Both the position numbers and the translations under genes were made by a program. From NCBI GenBank assembly GCA_963784995.1, contig CAWATZ010000013.1, forward strand, positions 558,001-622,000: a stretch of DNA of 64,000 nt, in the 5' to 3' direction. This document shows positions 28,811-39,610 of this stretch, one piece after another. The notes under the pieces are model-generated. The model worked only from the letters and a program-made list of their open reading frames with translations. It did not search any database and was not told where the DNA came from. This DNA comes from CAWATZ01 sp963784995. GTDB lineage: Bacteria > Planctomycetota > Planctomycetia > Gemmatales > Gemmataceae. How positions within the stretch are numbered: position 1 is the stretch's first letter; the number at the start of each line of letters is the position of its first letter.

Positions 28811-29500
28811 TCAGAGTTCGATGTCCAGCGCCAGCGCTTCCCAATCCAGGCCCAATAACTGGCCCAAGGCCGGTTCCTGGATCGGCGGGGCGTACTCATC
28901 CTGGAACCAGACGACGGTCAGCACGGAAACATGCATCTCGGGATTCCGGGCCGTAACTCCGCTTTTGAAGTGCCCGATGCACTGGACCGTGGGAAGCCAC
29001 TCAGGAATCCAATGTGGGGATTGCTCGGTGATCCGCTGCATGTCGCCTGGTTTCCGGAGGTAGTCCCGGCGCGGCGGCACAATCAGGTGCGGGCGAACCC
29101 CGACGACGCCCCGCCTGCCTGCTTCCTCCAGAGCGTACTCGATGTGGCGGTCGTTCGATTCATGATTCGGCGTACCTTCCAACAACCCGGCGTAAGTCAT
29201 CACCTGATCGAGATGCTCCAATGTGATCCTGCGGCCCGACCGCAGCCGCAGCTCGCATTCCATGAGGTAGGCGTCATTGTAATGAAGTTCTCGCGGAGCC
29301 ACGGTTTCCAGCCACCGTGAATCAAGCTGTCGCCGCAGTTGATGCAGTCGGCCGTGTATCCGATCCGACTCCACCTGGAGCCGAAGGAATTCACTGCGGG
29401 CGTCGCCACGCTCTTCGAGCCAATCGGCGTAAACAAGGCGCGTCACAGCGTCGTCCGGGTTGGCCTTGATGGCATCCAGGAATGGGGCTTCATTGTCCAC
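28811..29500 (-). CDS. TIGR02996 domain protein
   Basis: 229 residues from a GTG at 29498-29500 with GATGAGGTGG upstream; in-frame ATGs at 29512 and 29524 are alternatives. Residues ~3-45 are the TIGR02996 repeat-companion domain: EAPFLDAIKANPDDAVTRLV followed by YADWLEERGDARSEFLRLQ. This domain is nearly confined to planctomycetes, and its function is unknown. The remaining ~180 residues contain no leucine-rich repeats, unlike the other TIGR02996 proteins here, and look like a soluble alpha/beta protein. Confidence 0.75.
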   Translation of the reverse strand: MDNEAPFLDAIKANPDDAVTRLVYADWLEERGDARSEFLRLQVESDRIHGRLHQLRRQLDSRWLETVAPRELHYNDAYLMECELRLRSGRRITLEHLDQVMTYAGLLEGTPNHESNDRHIEYALEEAGRRGVVGVRPHLIVPPRRDYLRKPGDMQRITEQSPHWIPEWLPTVQCIGHFKSGVTARNPEMHVSVLTVVWFQDEYAPPIQEPALGQLLGLDWEALALDIEL

Positions 29501-29669
29501 AATCCACCTCATCAACTTTACCACTCAGGCTGTCCCCCCGGATGGAGCAGGACGAGGGTTACGGCGTCCTGCCCGGCCCTCACGGAACGACATCACCCTG
29601 CGGGACGAAGCTCCCATCCGACAAACCCTGTTGGAGCCGCGGTCCCTCCGGAAGAGAAGACGGCTCGGT

Positions 29670-31300
29670 CTACTTCACTCCGCTTTGCTCGCGTGCCGGC
29701 CGGAATTCGTCACCGGGGTTCCAGGTCGGCAACCGGTCGGCGTTGGCGACGTCGCGGGCCACGTCGAGGCTGAACCGGGCCAGCACGACGAAACCGGAGA
29801 AGTCCCATTCGGGCTTCAGTTCGTCCTGCGGCGAGTGGTAGGCCTTGTCGTTGAACTCCTTGTAGGCCTTGCGTGCGAAGTCCTCCGTCTTGCCCTTGAT
29901 CTTCATGCCCATCGACACCGAGAACGCCGGCACGCCCGCCTGGGCCATCGAGAAATGGTCCGACCGGTAGAAGATGCCCAGGTGCGCCCTCTGGTCGGCT
30001 TCGATCTCCAGGCCGTTCTTCTTCGCCGCCTCCTGGACCATCGGCCAGGCGGTCGTTCTTTCTGCCCCGGTGACGACCACCGATTCCGGCACGCCCAGCG
30101 GCAGGATCATGTCGTAGTTCAGGTTGAGCGCGGTCTTGCCCAGCGGGACGCTGGGGTGCTGGGCGTAGTACTTCGAGCCGAGCAGGCCCTTCTCCTCCGC
30201 GGTGACGCACAGGAAGATCGCCGACCGCTTCGGCTTCGGCTTCAGGGCCGACCAGGCGCGGGCCAGCTCAAGCACCATGGCGCAGCCGGTCGCGTTGTCC
30301 GCCGCCCCGTTGTAGATCGTGTCGCCCAGGACGCCCCGGCCAACGCCGAGATGGTCCCAGTGCGCCGTGAAGATAACTGCCTCCGCTTTCAGCTTCGGGT
30401 CACTCCCTTCCACCATGCCGACCACGTTGTTGCTGACGATCTTCTCGACGCGGGTCTGGATGTGCCCTTTCAGATTGACGCCGAGCGAGTACGGCTTGAA
30501 CCCCTTCGTGTCGGCCTCTTTCAACGCGCCCTCCACCGTCCGGCCGGACAGTCTGCAAGAGTTTCTCTCCCATCTCCCGGGTGATCCAGCCGGCGAAGGC
30601 CAGTGCGGGGGTGCCTGCTTCACGCTTCAGCTGCGCCCCGGCGAGCGGCCGGACGACGGAGTAGGGGTATCCCGCCGTCGCCGGGGTGTGGATGATGAAG
30701 ACACGCCTTGGCCCCTCGGCGGGCGGCCTCCTCGAACTTGTACGTCCAGCGGCCGTAGTAGGTGAGCGCCGTGCCGCCGAAGAATTTCGGGTCGTTCGAG
30801 GGCGGCTCGTTGGTGAACAGGACGACGACCTTGCCCTTGACGTCGATGCCCTTGTAATCGTCCCACTCGAACTCGGGCGCGGTGATGCCGTGGCCGACAA
30901 AGACCGCCTCGGCATCGAACTCCTCCAGTTCCTTCTGCGTCTCGCTCCTGCCGGAGAAGCCTTCCTCGCAGGGGATGTTGAGGGTGGTTTTCCCCTTCAC
31001 CGCCTGGAGGGTCGATTTCGGGCTGGTGACGACGCGCACGAGCGGGACGGGTTGGAGGTACGTGCCGCCTTCGCCGAGCGGCTTGAGGCCGGCCTTCTTG
31101 AACTCGGCCGCGAGATACTCCGTGGCAAGGAACTCCCCATTGGTGCCGGGGCCGCGCCCTTCCAGGCGGTCGCTCGCCAGGTAGGCGACGGCGGCCTTGA
31201 TCCGCTCGGCGGAAATCTCGGGGGCTGGGTCGGCCGCCCCGCTCAAGGAGGCGGCCGCGAGGAAGGAGCCAACGAGGAACAGGAACAAGCGGGATGCCAT
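29670..31300 (-). CDS. M28 family zinc aminopeptidase, exported, two frameshifts
   Basis: Starts at the ATG at 31298-31300 with signal peptide LFLFLVGSFLAAASLSGA, then YLASDRLEGRGPGTNGEFLA typical of exported M28 peptidases. The protease-associated region (VFVGHGITAPEFEWDDYKGI) is in the same frame. A second frame covers about 30690-30560 (TPATAGYPYSVVRPLAGAQL), and a third runs to 29670 with the catalytic domain: AHWDHLG, NGAADNATG (Asp ligand), TAEEKGLLGS (Glu-Glu), LNYDM and RSDHFSMAQAGVP. All metal ligands are present. Shifts fall near 30690 and 30550. Functional if these are assembly indels. Confidence 0.8.
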
Positions 31301-31316
31301 GAGGATGTCCTTGTGC

Positions 31317-31374
31317 GTAGGTCAGGCTTTCCAGCCTGACTGGCCGCCGCGTCAGGCTGGAAAGCCTGACCTAC
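31317..31374. repeat. 24-bp perfect inverted repeat at the esterase stop
   Basis: Arms 31317-31340 and 31351-31374 with a 10-nt loop. The right arm contains the esterase stop (31371-31373, minus). It lies between two minus-strand genes and resembles a REP element (GTCAGGCTTTCCAGCCTGAC is itself palindromic). Confidence 0.85.
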
Positions 31375-32228
31375 TTCACGACCTTGCCGAGGAACTCAAC
31401 CAACGCCTTGGTCGCCGGATCGTCGGGCATGCCGAGGTTGGCGTTGAGCTTGTTGTGGTTGGTTTCCCGGCCGCCGAAAAGCGTGGTGGGAACGCCCGCC
31501 TCTTTCAGCACGTTCCCCAGACGCTGCGCTTGCGCCGTGGTGTCGGGATGATCGGCGACGTACAGGATCAGGAACGGCGGAATCCCCTTGTCCTTCGCCA
31601 CGTGCGTGACCGCGGAGAAGTCCTTGTGCTTCGCGGGATCGTTGCCGAACTTCTCCCGGTGGCCGAACTTCGCTGGCGGCAGACCATGCACCCGCCACCG
31701 GGTTTCCGCCGTCTCAATGATGGCCGGCACGTCGTAGGTGTCCCCATCGACGGGCACGCAGCCCTTGATGATCGCCAGGGACAGCCCCTCGGCCTTCAAA
31801 TAGCGATCGTCGATGCACATCAGCGCCGCCAGCTGGGCGCCGGCGGAATGGCCCATGACGAGGATCCGGTTCGGATCGCCACCGTACTCAGCGATGTGGT
31901 CATGCACCCAGTGGATGGATTTGGCGACGTCGCGGATGATGGTCCCCATGTCCACGCTCGGCAGCAGCCGGTAGTTGGTGGAGACGAAGACGAACCCTTT
32001 GTCCACGAAAAACTGCGGCTTCAGCTGGACGCTCGATTTGTCGCCCTGTTGCCAGCCGCCGCCGTGAATCCAGAAGACCACGGGCAAATTCTTGGCTTTT
32101 GGCGGCGAATAAACGTCGAGTACCTGGCGCTCGTGGCCGGGGTTGGCGTAGGGGATGTTGCGTTTGACTTCCGGGGCTTCCGCTCCGGACAGGCAAGAGG
32201 CGATGAGAAGAGTGGAGAGGTAAGTCAT
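31371..32228 (-). CDS. Exported alpha/beta hydrolase (esterase/carboxylesterase type)
   Basis: 285 residues from the ATG at 32226-32228, which has AAGGA at suitable distance; an ATG 9 bp upstream is too close to it. A short signal sequence (YLSTLLIASCLSGAEA) suggests export, possibly as a lipoprotein at Cys. The hydrolase core shows the oxyanion motif HGGGW, YRLLPS, nucleophile elbow GHSAGA (Ser), acid region LYVADHPDT, and a His in GRETNHNKLN. This is the HSL/BD-FAE-like esterase layout. Substrate probably a short-chain acyl or polysaccharide ester. It follows an M28 peptidase divergently oriented to the AAA_5 gene. Confidence 0.83.
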   Translation of the reverse strand: MTYLSTLLIASCLSGAEAPEVKRNIPYANPGHERQVLDVYSPPKAKNLPVVFWIHGGGWQQGDKSSVQLKPQFFVDKGFVFVSTNYRLLPSVDMGTIIRDVAKSIHWVHDHIAEYGGDPNRILVMGHSAGAQLAALMCIDDRYLKAEGLSLAIIKGCVPVDGDTYDVPAIIETAETRWRVHGLPPAKFGHREKFGNDPAKHKDFSAVTHVAKDKGIPPFLILYVADHPDTTAQAQRLGNVLKEAGVPTTLFGGRETNHNKLNANLGMPDDPATKALVEFLGKVVK

Positions 32229-32418
32229 GGTGCGCATCCTTTGTGGCAAGGACGATTCTGCGGGTTCGAGGCACGTCGGAAGTTGCCGTGGTTCAGCATA
32301 TGGACCGACGTTTGCGATGACGAGTCCACACCGGACTTCCGACATCGGACGATGCGGTTCCGATACGGTAGAATGGGTTCGTTGCAATCCGTCACCCTTG
32401 AGGACCACTCCGGCAGCC

Positions 32419-35120
32419 ATGAACCTCATCGTTGAATCCTCCTCGGACGCGCTGGCCCAGGCGGCCGCTGCAGAACTGGCCGCGTTTGGTCCTGTAACGG
32501 TCCGGGCCGGCTCGCCTGCCGCGGTGGAACTGCTGCACCGCCCTGGCATCGACACGGGTGCGCTGCTGGCCGTGCTGCAGCCGCTCCAGCCCGCCGTCCG
32601 CGCCGTGGCCGGCCTGGACGCCGACGTGGTCCTGCTTCTGGGCGATGCACAGCCGCTGTCTGCGTGGGGCGTCCGCATCGAGTGCGACTCGGATGCCTTC
32701 GCAAGCCGGGTCCGCTCCGCCTGTGACGCGATCGGGTTCGGCCGGCTCGGAGAATCGTTCGCATTGCCCGAGGACGACGTGCTGACCCACTCAGGCGCCA
32801 GCTCATTCGCCCGGCGCGTTCTGCTCTGGCAGCTCGCCCGCCTCGGCGTCACGGCCCGGGAACACAAGCAGCCCGGCAAGGCCAGCGTCATCGGTCTGTC
32901 GCTGCGCGACCCGGCCGGCGTGGGCGTCCCGCTCGTCAAGCGATTCCCCGTCCGGGTGCGCGGCGACGATCCCCGACAGGTCGAAACCCTCCGGCTGTGG
33001 CTGCAGCAGGCCGGGTTCCTCCCCGAGGTCGGCGAGCCCCTCACCGACGCCGAGGCGCTGGCCGCCGCGTTCAACCTCGCCCCCGGGCCATTCGGGGCCA
33101 ACCGGGCCCCGGCCGAGGTCCGACAGTTGACCGAAGTCCTCCGCGATCTGATCGATGATGCTCGCATCGACACTTCCCGCTATCCACTGCGCGTCCTGCC
33201 CGACTCCGAAGGTCCCTTCGCGGAAATACTGCTGCCCATCAAGGTGTGTCGCAGCGGCCGCAAGCCGCCCTACAGCGGCGCGTTCCCGGAGCGCTTCACG
33301 ATCCACGTACGCAGCGACGACATCGACCGGGCCGAGGCGCTGCGGACCCGCCTCAGCGAGGCTGGCTTTGCCCGCATCGGCATCGAGGAAGTCCCATCGG
33401 CGCAGCTGGAGCAGGGGTTCGCCATCCGGTGGGGTGCTGCCGGAAGGGAAGCGGGCATCGCGGCCATGCTCCGAACCAGCGTCGGGACCGTGATGGCCGA
33501 GCAAGGCGCGGGGCCGCCGTTCGAGCTTGTCGCGGTGGACCACTCCGACCCCGACTCGACCGAGGTGAACATCGACTTCCCGATGGTCGGCATCGACGAC
33601 GGCTCGCTCCTGGTCCGGCTCAGCAACCCGGCCCCCTATGCCATCATGCTGCGCACTCCCGACCCGAGCGAATGGGACGACGTGCTGGTCACCTGGCGGT
33701 CGTGGGGCTTCCGCGAATGCACCGCCGACAAGGCCGAGGTGCCGGCCGCCCGGCTGGAGTTCGACGAGGTCCCGGCCGTGCTGGCGGAGCGTGTGCGGAC
33801 ACTGATCGCCGATTGCAGCGGGCTGAGCGTGCCGCCGACCCAGCGACCGAGCGACGGCGAGCCAGCCCTCTGGGTGTACCTGCCGCGCCGGCCCGCGGGA
33901 TCGCGGCGAGCGAACCCGGCCGCGGTGACGCCGGGCGGGTTCGACCTGGGGTCGTGGTTCCTGGCCGGGCTGGAGCCGACCGCGCGACCGCTTCGGCTCG
34001 TTCGTGGAGGTCCGGGCCGACCGGGTGCGGATCGCCAACGTCTGGCTGCCGCGCCGGGCCGCGTCGGAGGAGCCGTTCATCCCCGACCCGGCGGGGTTCG
34101 CCCACTTCTGCCTGGACGGCCGGACCGCCGAGACGCTGGCCCACCTGGCCGCCGCCGTGGCCCTGCGCGAGCCGTGCCTGATGGAGGGCGAGACCAGCAC
34201 GTCGAAGACCAGCACGGTCCTGTACCTCGCGGCCCTGCTGCGGCAGCCGGTGGTCCGCATCAACCTGAACGGCCAGACGGACACAGGCGAGCTGGTGGGC
34301 CGCTACGTTCCCGATGCCCACTCGGAAGCGAGCGACTGGTGAAGTGGCAGCCGGCGCCACCAATCACCAATCACCAATCACCAATCACCAAAGCCAGTGG
34401 CGCTGGCAGGACGGCCCCGTGGTGATGGCGTTGAAGCGCGGCTGGTGGGTGCTGCTCGACGAGGTGAACCTGGCGGAGCCGCAGATCCTGGAGCGGCTGA
34501 ACTCGGTGCTGGAGCGCGACCCGATGCTGGTGCTGACCGAACACGACCACTCGGCCTTCGGTCCGGGCGGCCGGCCGGTCCACGCCGACTTCCGGGTGTT
34601 CGCGACGATGAACCCGGCCGAGTACTCGGGCCGCTCGGTCCTCAGCCCGGCGTACCGGGACCGCTGGCGGGCGCACCGCTTCATCCCGCGCCCCGGCGAG
34701 GCCGAGTACCGGGCGATGCTCGACTTCCTCGTCTTCGGCCGGCAACCCGAGGTGACCGTGCTGGGCCGAACCTACCCCGGCTCGCAGCACCCCGCCCCGC
34801 TGGCGGCGCTGGCGTCGTGGCCCGGTATCCGCACCCTGCTCCCGGCGCTGGCGAGCTTCCACGTCGCGCTGGAGAGCGCCAGCGGCCACGGCGACGACAC
34901 GGCCCGGCTCGGGGCGCGGCGCAAGGAGCGGTACGTCTTCACACGGCGTGGGCTGCTGAGTTTCGTGGAGTATCTGGCGAGCCCATTCGGCCTGGGGGAC
35001 GGAGCTCCCTCCCGGAGGACGGTGCGCGAGGCGCTGCTGCGCTACTACCTCGGCCGGGTGTCGTCGCCGGCGGACCAGCGGATGATCGTGCAGCTGCTGG
35101 AGGCCGCGGGGCTGGGATGA
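32419..35120 (+). CDS. Midasin/dynein-type AAA_5 ATPase, broken by frameshift and repeat insertion
   Basis: Residues 1-520 (32419 to about 33990) form a long N-terminal region with three weak repeats (RVRGDD/HVRSDD... LRxxLxxAGF). A one-base shift near 33990 leads to the ATPase start: CLMEGETSTSKTSTVLYLAA (Walker A variant) and VRINLNGQTDTGELVGRYVP; this frame stops at 34342. About 70 bp with CCAATCA heptamers intervenes, then a third frame (about 34395-35120) has WVLLDEVNLAEPQILERLNS (Walker B), FRVFATMNPAEYSGR (sensor) and a helical lid. Such ATPases pair with a VWA protein; the likely partner is at 40441. As read, the protein is split between Walker A and B. Confidence 0.75.
34359..34390. 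repeat. Heptanucleotide tandem repeat (CCAATCA)4 inside the AAA_5 gene
   Basis: Four exact CCAATCA units at 34360-34387 plus partial units on each side. The tract sits in a ~70-bp segment absent from the expected protein between VGRYVPD and WRWQDGP. Confidence 0.9.
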
Positions 35121-35221
35121 TCCGATCTGCAAGGAGTTTCGCGTATGTCCTCCACTGACCTCTAAGTGAGTAAGAGTCTGTGGCACTTGGATTGTTGATG
35201 AGTTCCTGAGGGCATCACACG

Positions 35222-35563
35222 ATGGACAAGATATGGTTCAATCGAGAATTAGTGGATAACCAGATCGAAGGTATCGACTTCAAAGAGTTGAATTATGACC
35301 CAGACACGGGCCAGTACTGCTACAATGGTGAGCCATTCACAGGAGTAAGCAAACTAAGGGATCGAGAAGGTAAGAGGCTAGAGAGCATTGCCTACCACAA
35401 AGATGGGGTGGAACAGGGGGTGTCGGTGAGCTGGTATCCGAATGGACAAATAGAGATTTACGCCGAAATGGACAATGATGTTTCTCATGGTTGGTATCGC
35501 GAGTGGGATGAAGATGGAACTCTCCGGGTTGAGCAGCACTATACTCATGGAAGACCAAGCTAG
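35222..35563 (+). CDS. YwqK/MORN-repeat protein
   Basis: 113 residues with MORN-like repeats: YCYNGEPFTGVSKLRDREGK, VSVSWYPNGQIEIYAEMDND, SHGWYREWDEDGTLRVEQHY. Such YwqK proteins are annotated as antitoxin or immunity proteins of polymorphic toxins in several genomes. Its base composition is clearly more AT-rich than its neighbours (GAA, AAT, ATA codons frequent), which points to recent acquisition. No toxin gene is adjacent: upstream is the AAA_5 gene, downstream a DUF4261 gene. The function is therefore open. Confidence 0.72.
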   Translation: MDKIWFNRELVDNQIEGIDFKELNYDPDTGQYCYNGEPFTGVSKLRDREGKRLESIAYHKDGVEQGVSVSWYPNGQIEIYAEMDNDVSHGWYREWDEDGTLRVEQHYTHGRPS

Positions 35564-35610
35564 CCTCGTCCTGCCCAGTAATTCCAGGCGTCCCATCGGA
35601 GAATGATACC

Positions 35611-36570
35611 ATGCCCAAGGGCATCTACTCGCAGTGCTTTTGCGTGCTGACGACTCGCGAAATCCCAATCACCGAGATCGGCGAGGCGCTGCAAGCCTAT
35701 GAAATCCTCAGCTATCCGGACTTTTCCGAGGAAACAGCATGGCAATTCGGCGGTCCGGCGCTCGTGGCCTCGTACTGCCCGGACGTGAACGGCAGGGTTA
35801 TCGTGGATTCCGTTGCGTTCCCCTGGCCGGATGGGATGGGAAACCCCCAGACGGATGCCACCACGTTTGGGGCCTGGAGCTTTGGCCAGTTCGGACCATT
35901 CACCTACCCCGGCGGCCTGCAACGGGCGGGACAGCATTCGTGGACCTGGGAGCCGGGCCGCACCATCGCGGCGGGCCACGTGGGGTTCGTGCGGCTCCGT
36001 AGCAGTTACGTCATCGGCAGCGGCGGCGATGCGAAATGTCTGCCGCAGAGCTACGACCCCGTCGGCGAACTGAATTTCCTGACGGGCATGACGCAGGCGA
36101 TTTTGAAGCTGCCTGGCGCTCTCTGCTACTTCAACCCCAACGGCGAAGTGTTGCGCGACCTCAAGACCCTTACCGAATTGCTCGACGGGTGCCGCTCGGC
36201 CGACCTCATCCCCTTGCCGGCGTGGTGCAACGTCCGGTTCTTCAACCTGGGGGGCGGCTGGTCCCTGATGGACACGGTCGGCAACGGCCAGCTGGACGTG
36301 CCGGACGTCGAGGTGTTGTTCCGGATCGATCAATACGAGCCCGGCCGGATCGACAATTACCTCCGCAACGTGACAACGTATCTCGTCAGCAACCCCGCGG
36401 CGACGCTCAAAGACGGCGAGACGATCGATGGCCCGAACGAGAGCAACCTGACCTGGCGCATCCGCGTCCCCAAGGAAGCGATCGTCCCGCCGCCGCACCG
36501 CTGGTTGGTTCGGCTGTACGCGACGGCCGACTCGGCAGAGTTACGGTCTGTCCTGGGCGAGAAATGGTGA
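35611..36570 (+). CDS. DUF4261 domain protein
   Basis: 319 residues from the ATG at 35611. The opening MPKGIYSQCFCVLTTREIPI, the FGAWSFGQFGPFTYPGGLQR segment and HVGFVRLRSSYVIGSGGDAK followed by LTGMTQAILKLPGALCYFNP match the DUF4261 family, a family of unknown function often found near polymorphic-toxin immunity genes. No TM segments. It ends 10 bp from the convergent TIGR02996-LRR gene. Confidence 0.72.
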   Translation: MPKGIYSQCFCVLTTREIPITEIGEALQAYEILSYPDFSEETAWQFGGPALVASYCPDVNGRVIVDSVAFPWPDGMGNPQTDATTFGAWSFGQFGPFTYPGGLQRAGQHSWTWEPGRTIAAGHVGFVRLRSSYVIGSGGDAKCLPQSYDPVGELNFLTGMTQAILKLPGALCYFNPNGEVLRDLKTLTELLDGCRSADLIPLPAWCNVRFFNLGGGWSLMDTVGNGQLDVPDVEVLFRIDQYEPGRIDNYLRNVTTYLVSNPAATLKDGETIDGPNESNLTWRIRVPKEAIVPPPHRWLVRLYATADSAELRSVLGEKW

Positions 36571-36580
36571 ACGGAGGGCG

Positions 36581-38175
36581 TCAATCCCAACCATGGGGCC
36601 AACGTCTGCCGTGCCGGGCGCGGAGGAACTCCCGGTCCTCTTCTCGGATCTCTCGCAGGACGTGCAGCACCGCGAGCGGAGACAGGCGAGCGAGCTGCAG
36701 CGGCAGCGGTTTGGCCCCGCGTGGCTGCTCCGGGCAAAACGTCAGCTGGCGAAGGCGGGACAGGCCCGGCCACTCCTCCAGGATGCGCAGCGCCTTAGCG
36801 TCCATCCGAGCGTTGTTCAGGCTCAGGGACGTCAACCGTCGCAGTTGGGGAGACTTGAGCAGCCCAATCACGCTCCGAGACCCCATCTGGGTACTGCTCA
36901 GGTCCAGCACGCGCAGTTGCTCCAGCCACGGGGCCTTTGCGAACAGCCGCGCCTCGGGCTCGCGGAGCCGGCGAATCCCGAGTTCCAGCTCGCGCAACCC
37001 GGTGAGATCCGGACACGCGAAGAGCGCCTCCATCTCCGCAGGCTCGGGCACGTACGAACACCGCAGGCCAGCCACGCGGTCGAGGTGTGGGAGGGATGCC
37101 AGCCTGGCGAGGAAACCCTCGCAGCCCCGTCCCACGCGCAGGCGCAGGACGGGGCCGCGGAGCCGGCCCAGCAGCCGACCCAGGGCGGCCCAGCCCTCGG
37201 CCTGGAGTGGGTGACTCATGAGGAACCACAGGTAGCGGAGTCGTTCGACCCCATCCGTCTCGGCCAGGGCGGACAGCAGTGCTCCTTCCCAGCCGAACCC
37301 CGAGCAATACAGGTCGGTGAGGCTGGACGGCAGGGTGAAAGACGCGACCGGGGGTTGGGACAGGTGCAGGTGCAGACACCGCAGAGCAGACATCCTGGCC
37401 AGATGGGGCAAGACGTCGGGGGCCAGGTCCCTGAAGTGGAGGTCGCGCCAGCGCCCCGAGCGCACGGCGCGAACAGGGGCCACAGGCCCCGTGCGTCCGC
37501 AACGCCGTTCCAGAACGCCCTGAGGTGACTCAGCCGGGGCCAGGCGCCGGCGGCCAGGGCATCGGCCAAGGCATCCACCGAGACGCGGTCCAGGTCCAAC
37601 CGGGTCAGCACCAGAGCGCAGGGCAGTGCGGCAACCGCGGCCGGGTCGGCGCCCCAGAGAGTCAGACCCGTCAGATTGGCGGGCGCCTGCCGGCCTGCCA
37701 GCCCTTCCATGAATGGCTCCGGCCTGTACCCCGGATCAAGGTGCAGAAAGGGCAACTCTGCGATCTCCGGCAGGTCGAGGCCCGGGAGCAGCACCTCCCT
37801 GGGGGCGAACCATTTCGTCTCGGCCAGCGGGTGCGCGGCGCACAGCCGCACCATGTCAGCGATCGAGCCTGGGCCAAAGAACTCGACCGTTTCGAGGAAG
37901 CCTCGCCGCCAGGTCCATCTCAGGAGATTCGCGGGCACTGGCGCCAACCAGCGTTCTTCGGATTCGGTTAGCAGGTCGTCGATCCGGTCCTCCAAGCCCG
38001 GCCGAGCCGGCGAGTCCAGGGGGAGGCGCTCCAGCTCCATCTGGGCGCGGATGAATGCGGCGCGCTCGGGCTGATCGTGTTCGTCCAGCCAGTCGGCGAA
38101 GATCAGACGCGGTGTGTCGTCGTCGCTGTTCGCGGCGATGTCGTCGAGGAAGGCTTTCGCCAGACTGCCGCTCAT
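36581..38175 (-). CDS. TIGR02996-LRR protein, frameshifted
   Basis: ATG at 38173-38175. N-terminal TIGR02996 domain (AKAFLDDIAANSDDDTPRLI, FADWLDEHDQPERAAFIRAQ) then leucine-rich repeats: LTGLTLWGADPAAVAALPCA; after a one-base shift near 37455, LRCLHLHLSQPPVASFTLPS, LDRVAGLRCSYVPEPAEMEA, LRRLTSLSLNNARMDAKALR. LRR architecture suggests protein-protein recognition in the cytoplasm. The ~25 bp before its start matches the 3' end of the nucleotidyltransferase genes at 54161 and 59264 (ATCCTGGAGGGATTGCC), so it was probably once preceded by such a gene. Confidence 0.72.
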
Positions 38176-38233
38176 GGCAATCCCTCCAGGATAGGGGCCG
38201 GTACTCGTCTGCGCGGAAGAGGGTTGAGGAGTG

Positions 38234-39356
38234 TCAACCGCCCGTCAGCACGTCCCAGCGGGCACACCAGGTGAGCAGAGCGTCGGCCAGTTCCGGGTGT
38301 GCGCTGGCCCACAGGTCGTCAAAGAGAATCCACTGGACGAAAGAAGGGCCGGCTTCGTCATCGTGCGAGCCATCGAGGCACGTCTGGATGAGATGCTCCT
38401 CGGCGTGGAGGAGCGATTTCGGAGTCTGCCGTAATTCGTCGCGGTGCTTCGCCTCCATCTCCAGAAGTGCCGGAGCGGACAGTTTCCTGACCAACTCGTC
38501 CTGAACCGAGCCGGGGAGACGGGCCATCCTCGCGAAGGCGGCGCGCAGCAAGCTGATGCCTGGCGGCTCCTCGCCGCGCTCCGCACGCCAGTCGTTCCAC
38601 GCCGCCCAGCTCGCGGCATCGGAGGGATCAGCGCGGATGGCGGACAGGAAAGCTTCGTCCATCGGCTCGGGCAGAGAGACGCCGGCGAAGGCCAGCACGT
38701 GCAGCAGACGGAGGTAGAAGGGACAAGAGTTCGCGGGCAGCGCGAGCAAATGCCTCGCCAGGTCCGGCAAGCGCACACCGTCGATGCGCCAGGCCGGCTC
38801 GAGGTCATCCATCGGGTACTTCGACTCGCGCACCAGGAAGACGGCGTAGGTCGCGCCCGGCCCGTCGCCGGCCGGCTCCAGTTCTGTTGTCTCGGCCGTC
38901 GGGGTGAAGCCGCCCGCGCCGCTGCCCGACGGCAATCGCCAATCGTCATGGAGCAAGTAGGCGGCGCGGGAGCCGGACTCCTTCAGGAAATGGCCGTCGA
39001 AGAAAGAGACGACCCCGCCCTCGCCATCGTCCTCGGTCATCATCTCGAGAACGTGCGGCGATGACGAGGAGACGCTGCCATTCCCAAACGACGCACGCAT
39101 CCGGACCACCACGTCCTCGATGCTTTCCGGCGGCAGGAGCCCTTGCTCGGCGGAACGGATGAACGGCATGAACAGTGGCCAGCCGCCGTAGCCCAGCACC
39201 TCGATGAGCCGCTCGTCGGCCAGGTTCCGGTCTTCCACAGCCAGGTAGCCCCAGTTCCGCTGGAACCATTCCAGGATGGTATCGTCGTCAAACCGCCGGA
39301 GGTGTTTGCCCGTGGGGGCAACGTCGAAACTCCGGTAAACGTGCCAGACGGGCATG
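38234..39356 (-). CDS. Planctomycete protein with degenerate TIGR02996-like segment
   Basis: 373 residues from the ATG at 39354-39356, with GGAGGGAGTCCC upstream. The N-terminal half is WHVYRSFDVAPTGKHLRRFD, ILEWFQRNWGYL, then SFFDGHFLKESGSRAAYLLH. The C-terminal half has DEAFLSAIRADPSDAASWAA followed by WNDWRAERGE, which keeps the spacing of a TIGR02996 domain but with WNDW for YADW. No other domain recognised. Its 5' region (39357-39458) is a degenerate copy of the nucleotidyltransferase leader found at 53.3 and 58.4 kb. Confidence 0.65.
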
Positions 39357-39458
39357 GGACTCCCTCCTTCGAGCAGCCGAGGGCGGGTCGCATCCCCGGC
39401 GGTCGCCTCGGTTCGCATGCCGGACAATGTAGCCGGCAGGCGCGGGGCGGACCAGACG
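39357..39458 (-). repeat. Leader repeat, copy 1 (degenerate nucleotidyltransferase 5' end)
   Basis: On the minus strand this matches the segments at 53325, 57205 and 58418 (shared CGCCTGCCGGCTACATTGT block, the ATG, and the first ~20 codons: MRTEATAGDATRPRLLEG). Here the sequence corresponding to LLEGVLL has become the ribosome site of the 39356 gene. Confidence 0.75.
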
Positions 39459-39559
39459 CCTGCCACGACTCGCAACCTGTTGGCTGTCGTCCAGCGACAA
39501 GCACGCCTCTTGAGCCGCTGCTGACCTTGGCCGTTCGAGAACATCGCCAGGGAGCGGAA

Positions 39560-39587
39560 TTGACCTGTGGTCGCTTGCGGGTAAAAT
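39560..39587 (+). promoter_or_regulatory. Sigma-70-like promoter of the GNAT toxin-antitoxin operon
   Basis: TTGACC at 39560-39565, 16-nt spacer, TAAAAT at 39582-39587. The antitoxin ATG is at 39611 with AAAGGAGATG just before it. Confidence 0.55.
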
Positions 39588-39610
39588 GGAGACGAGAAAG
39601 GAGATGCAGC

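Noticed and set aside
31371..33173. 600-codon minus-strand frame starting MSMRASSIRS
   Set aside because: Only its last 286 codons (the esterase) are real; the first half is antisense to the AAA_5 gene.
34359..34390. Heptamer tract as a simple on/off phase-variation switch
   Set aside because: The upstream frame ends at a TGA (34340-34342) before the tract, so changing the number of units could not restore the full protein by itself.
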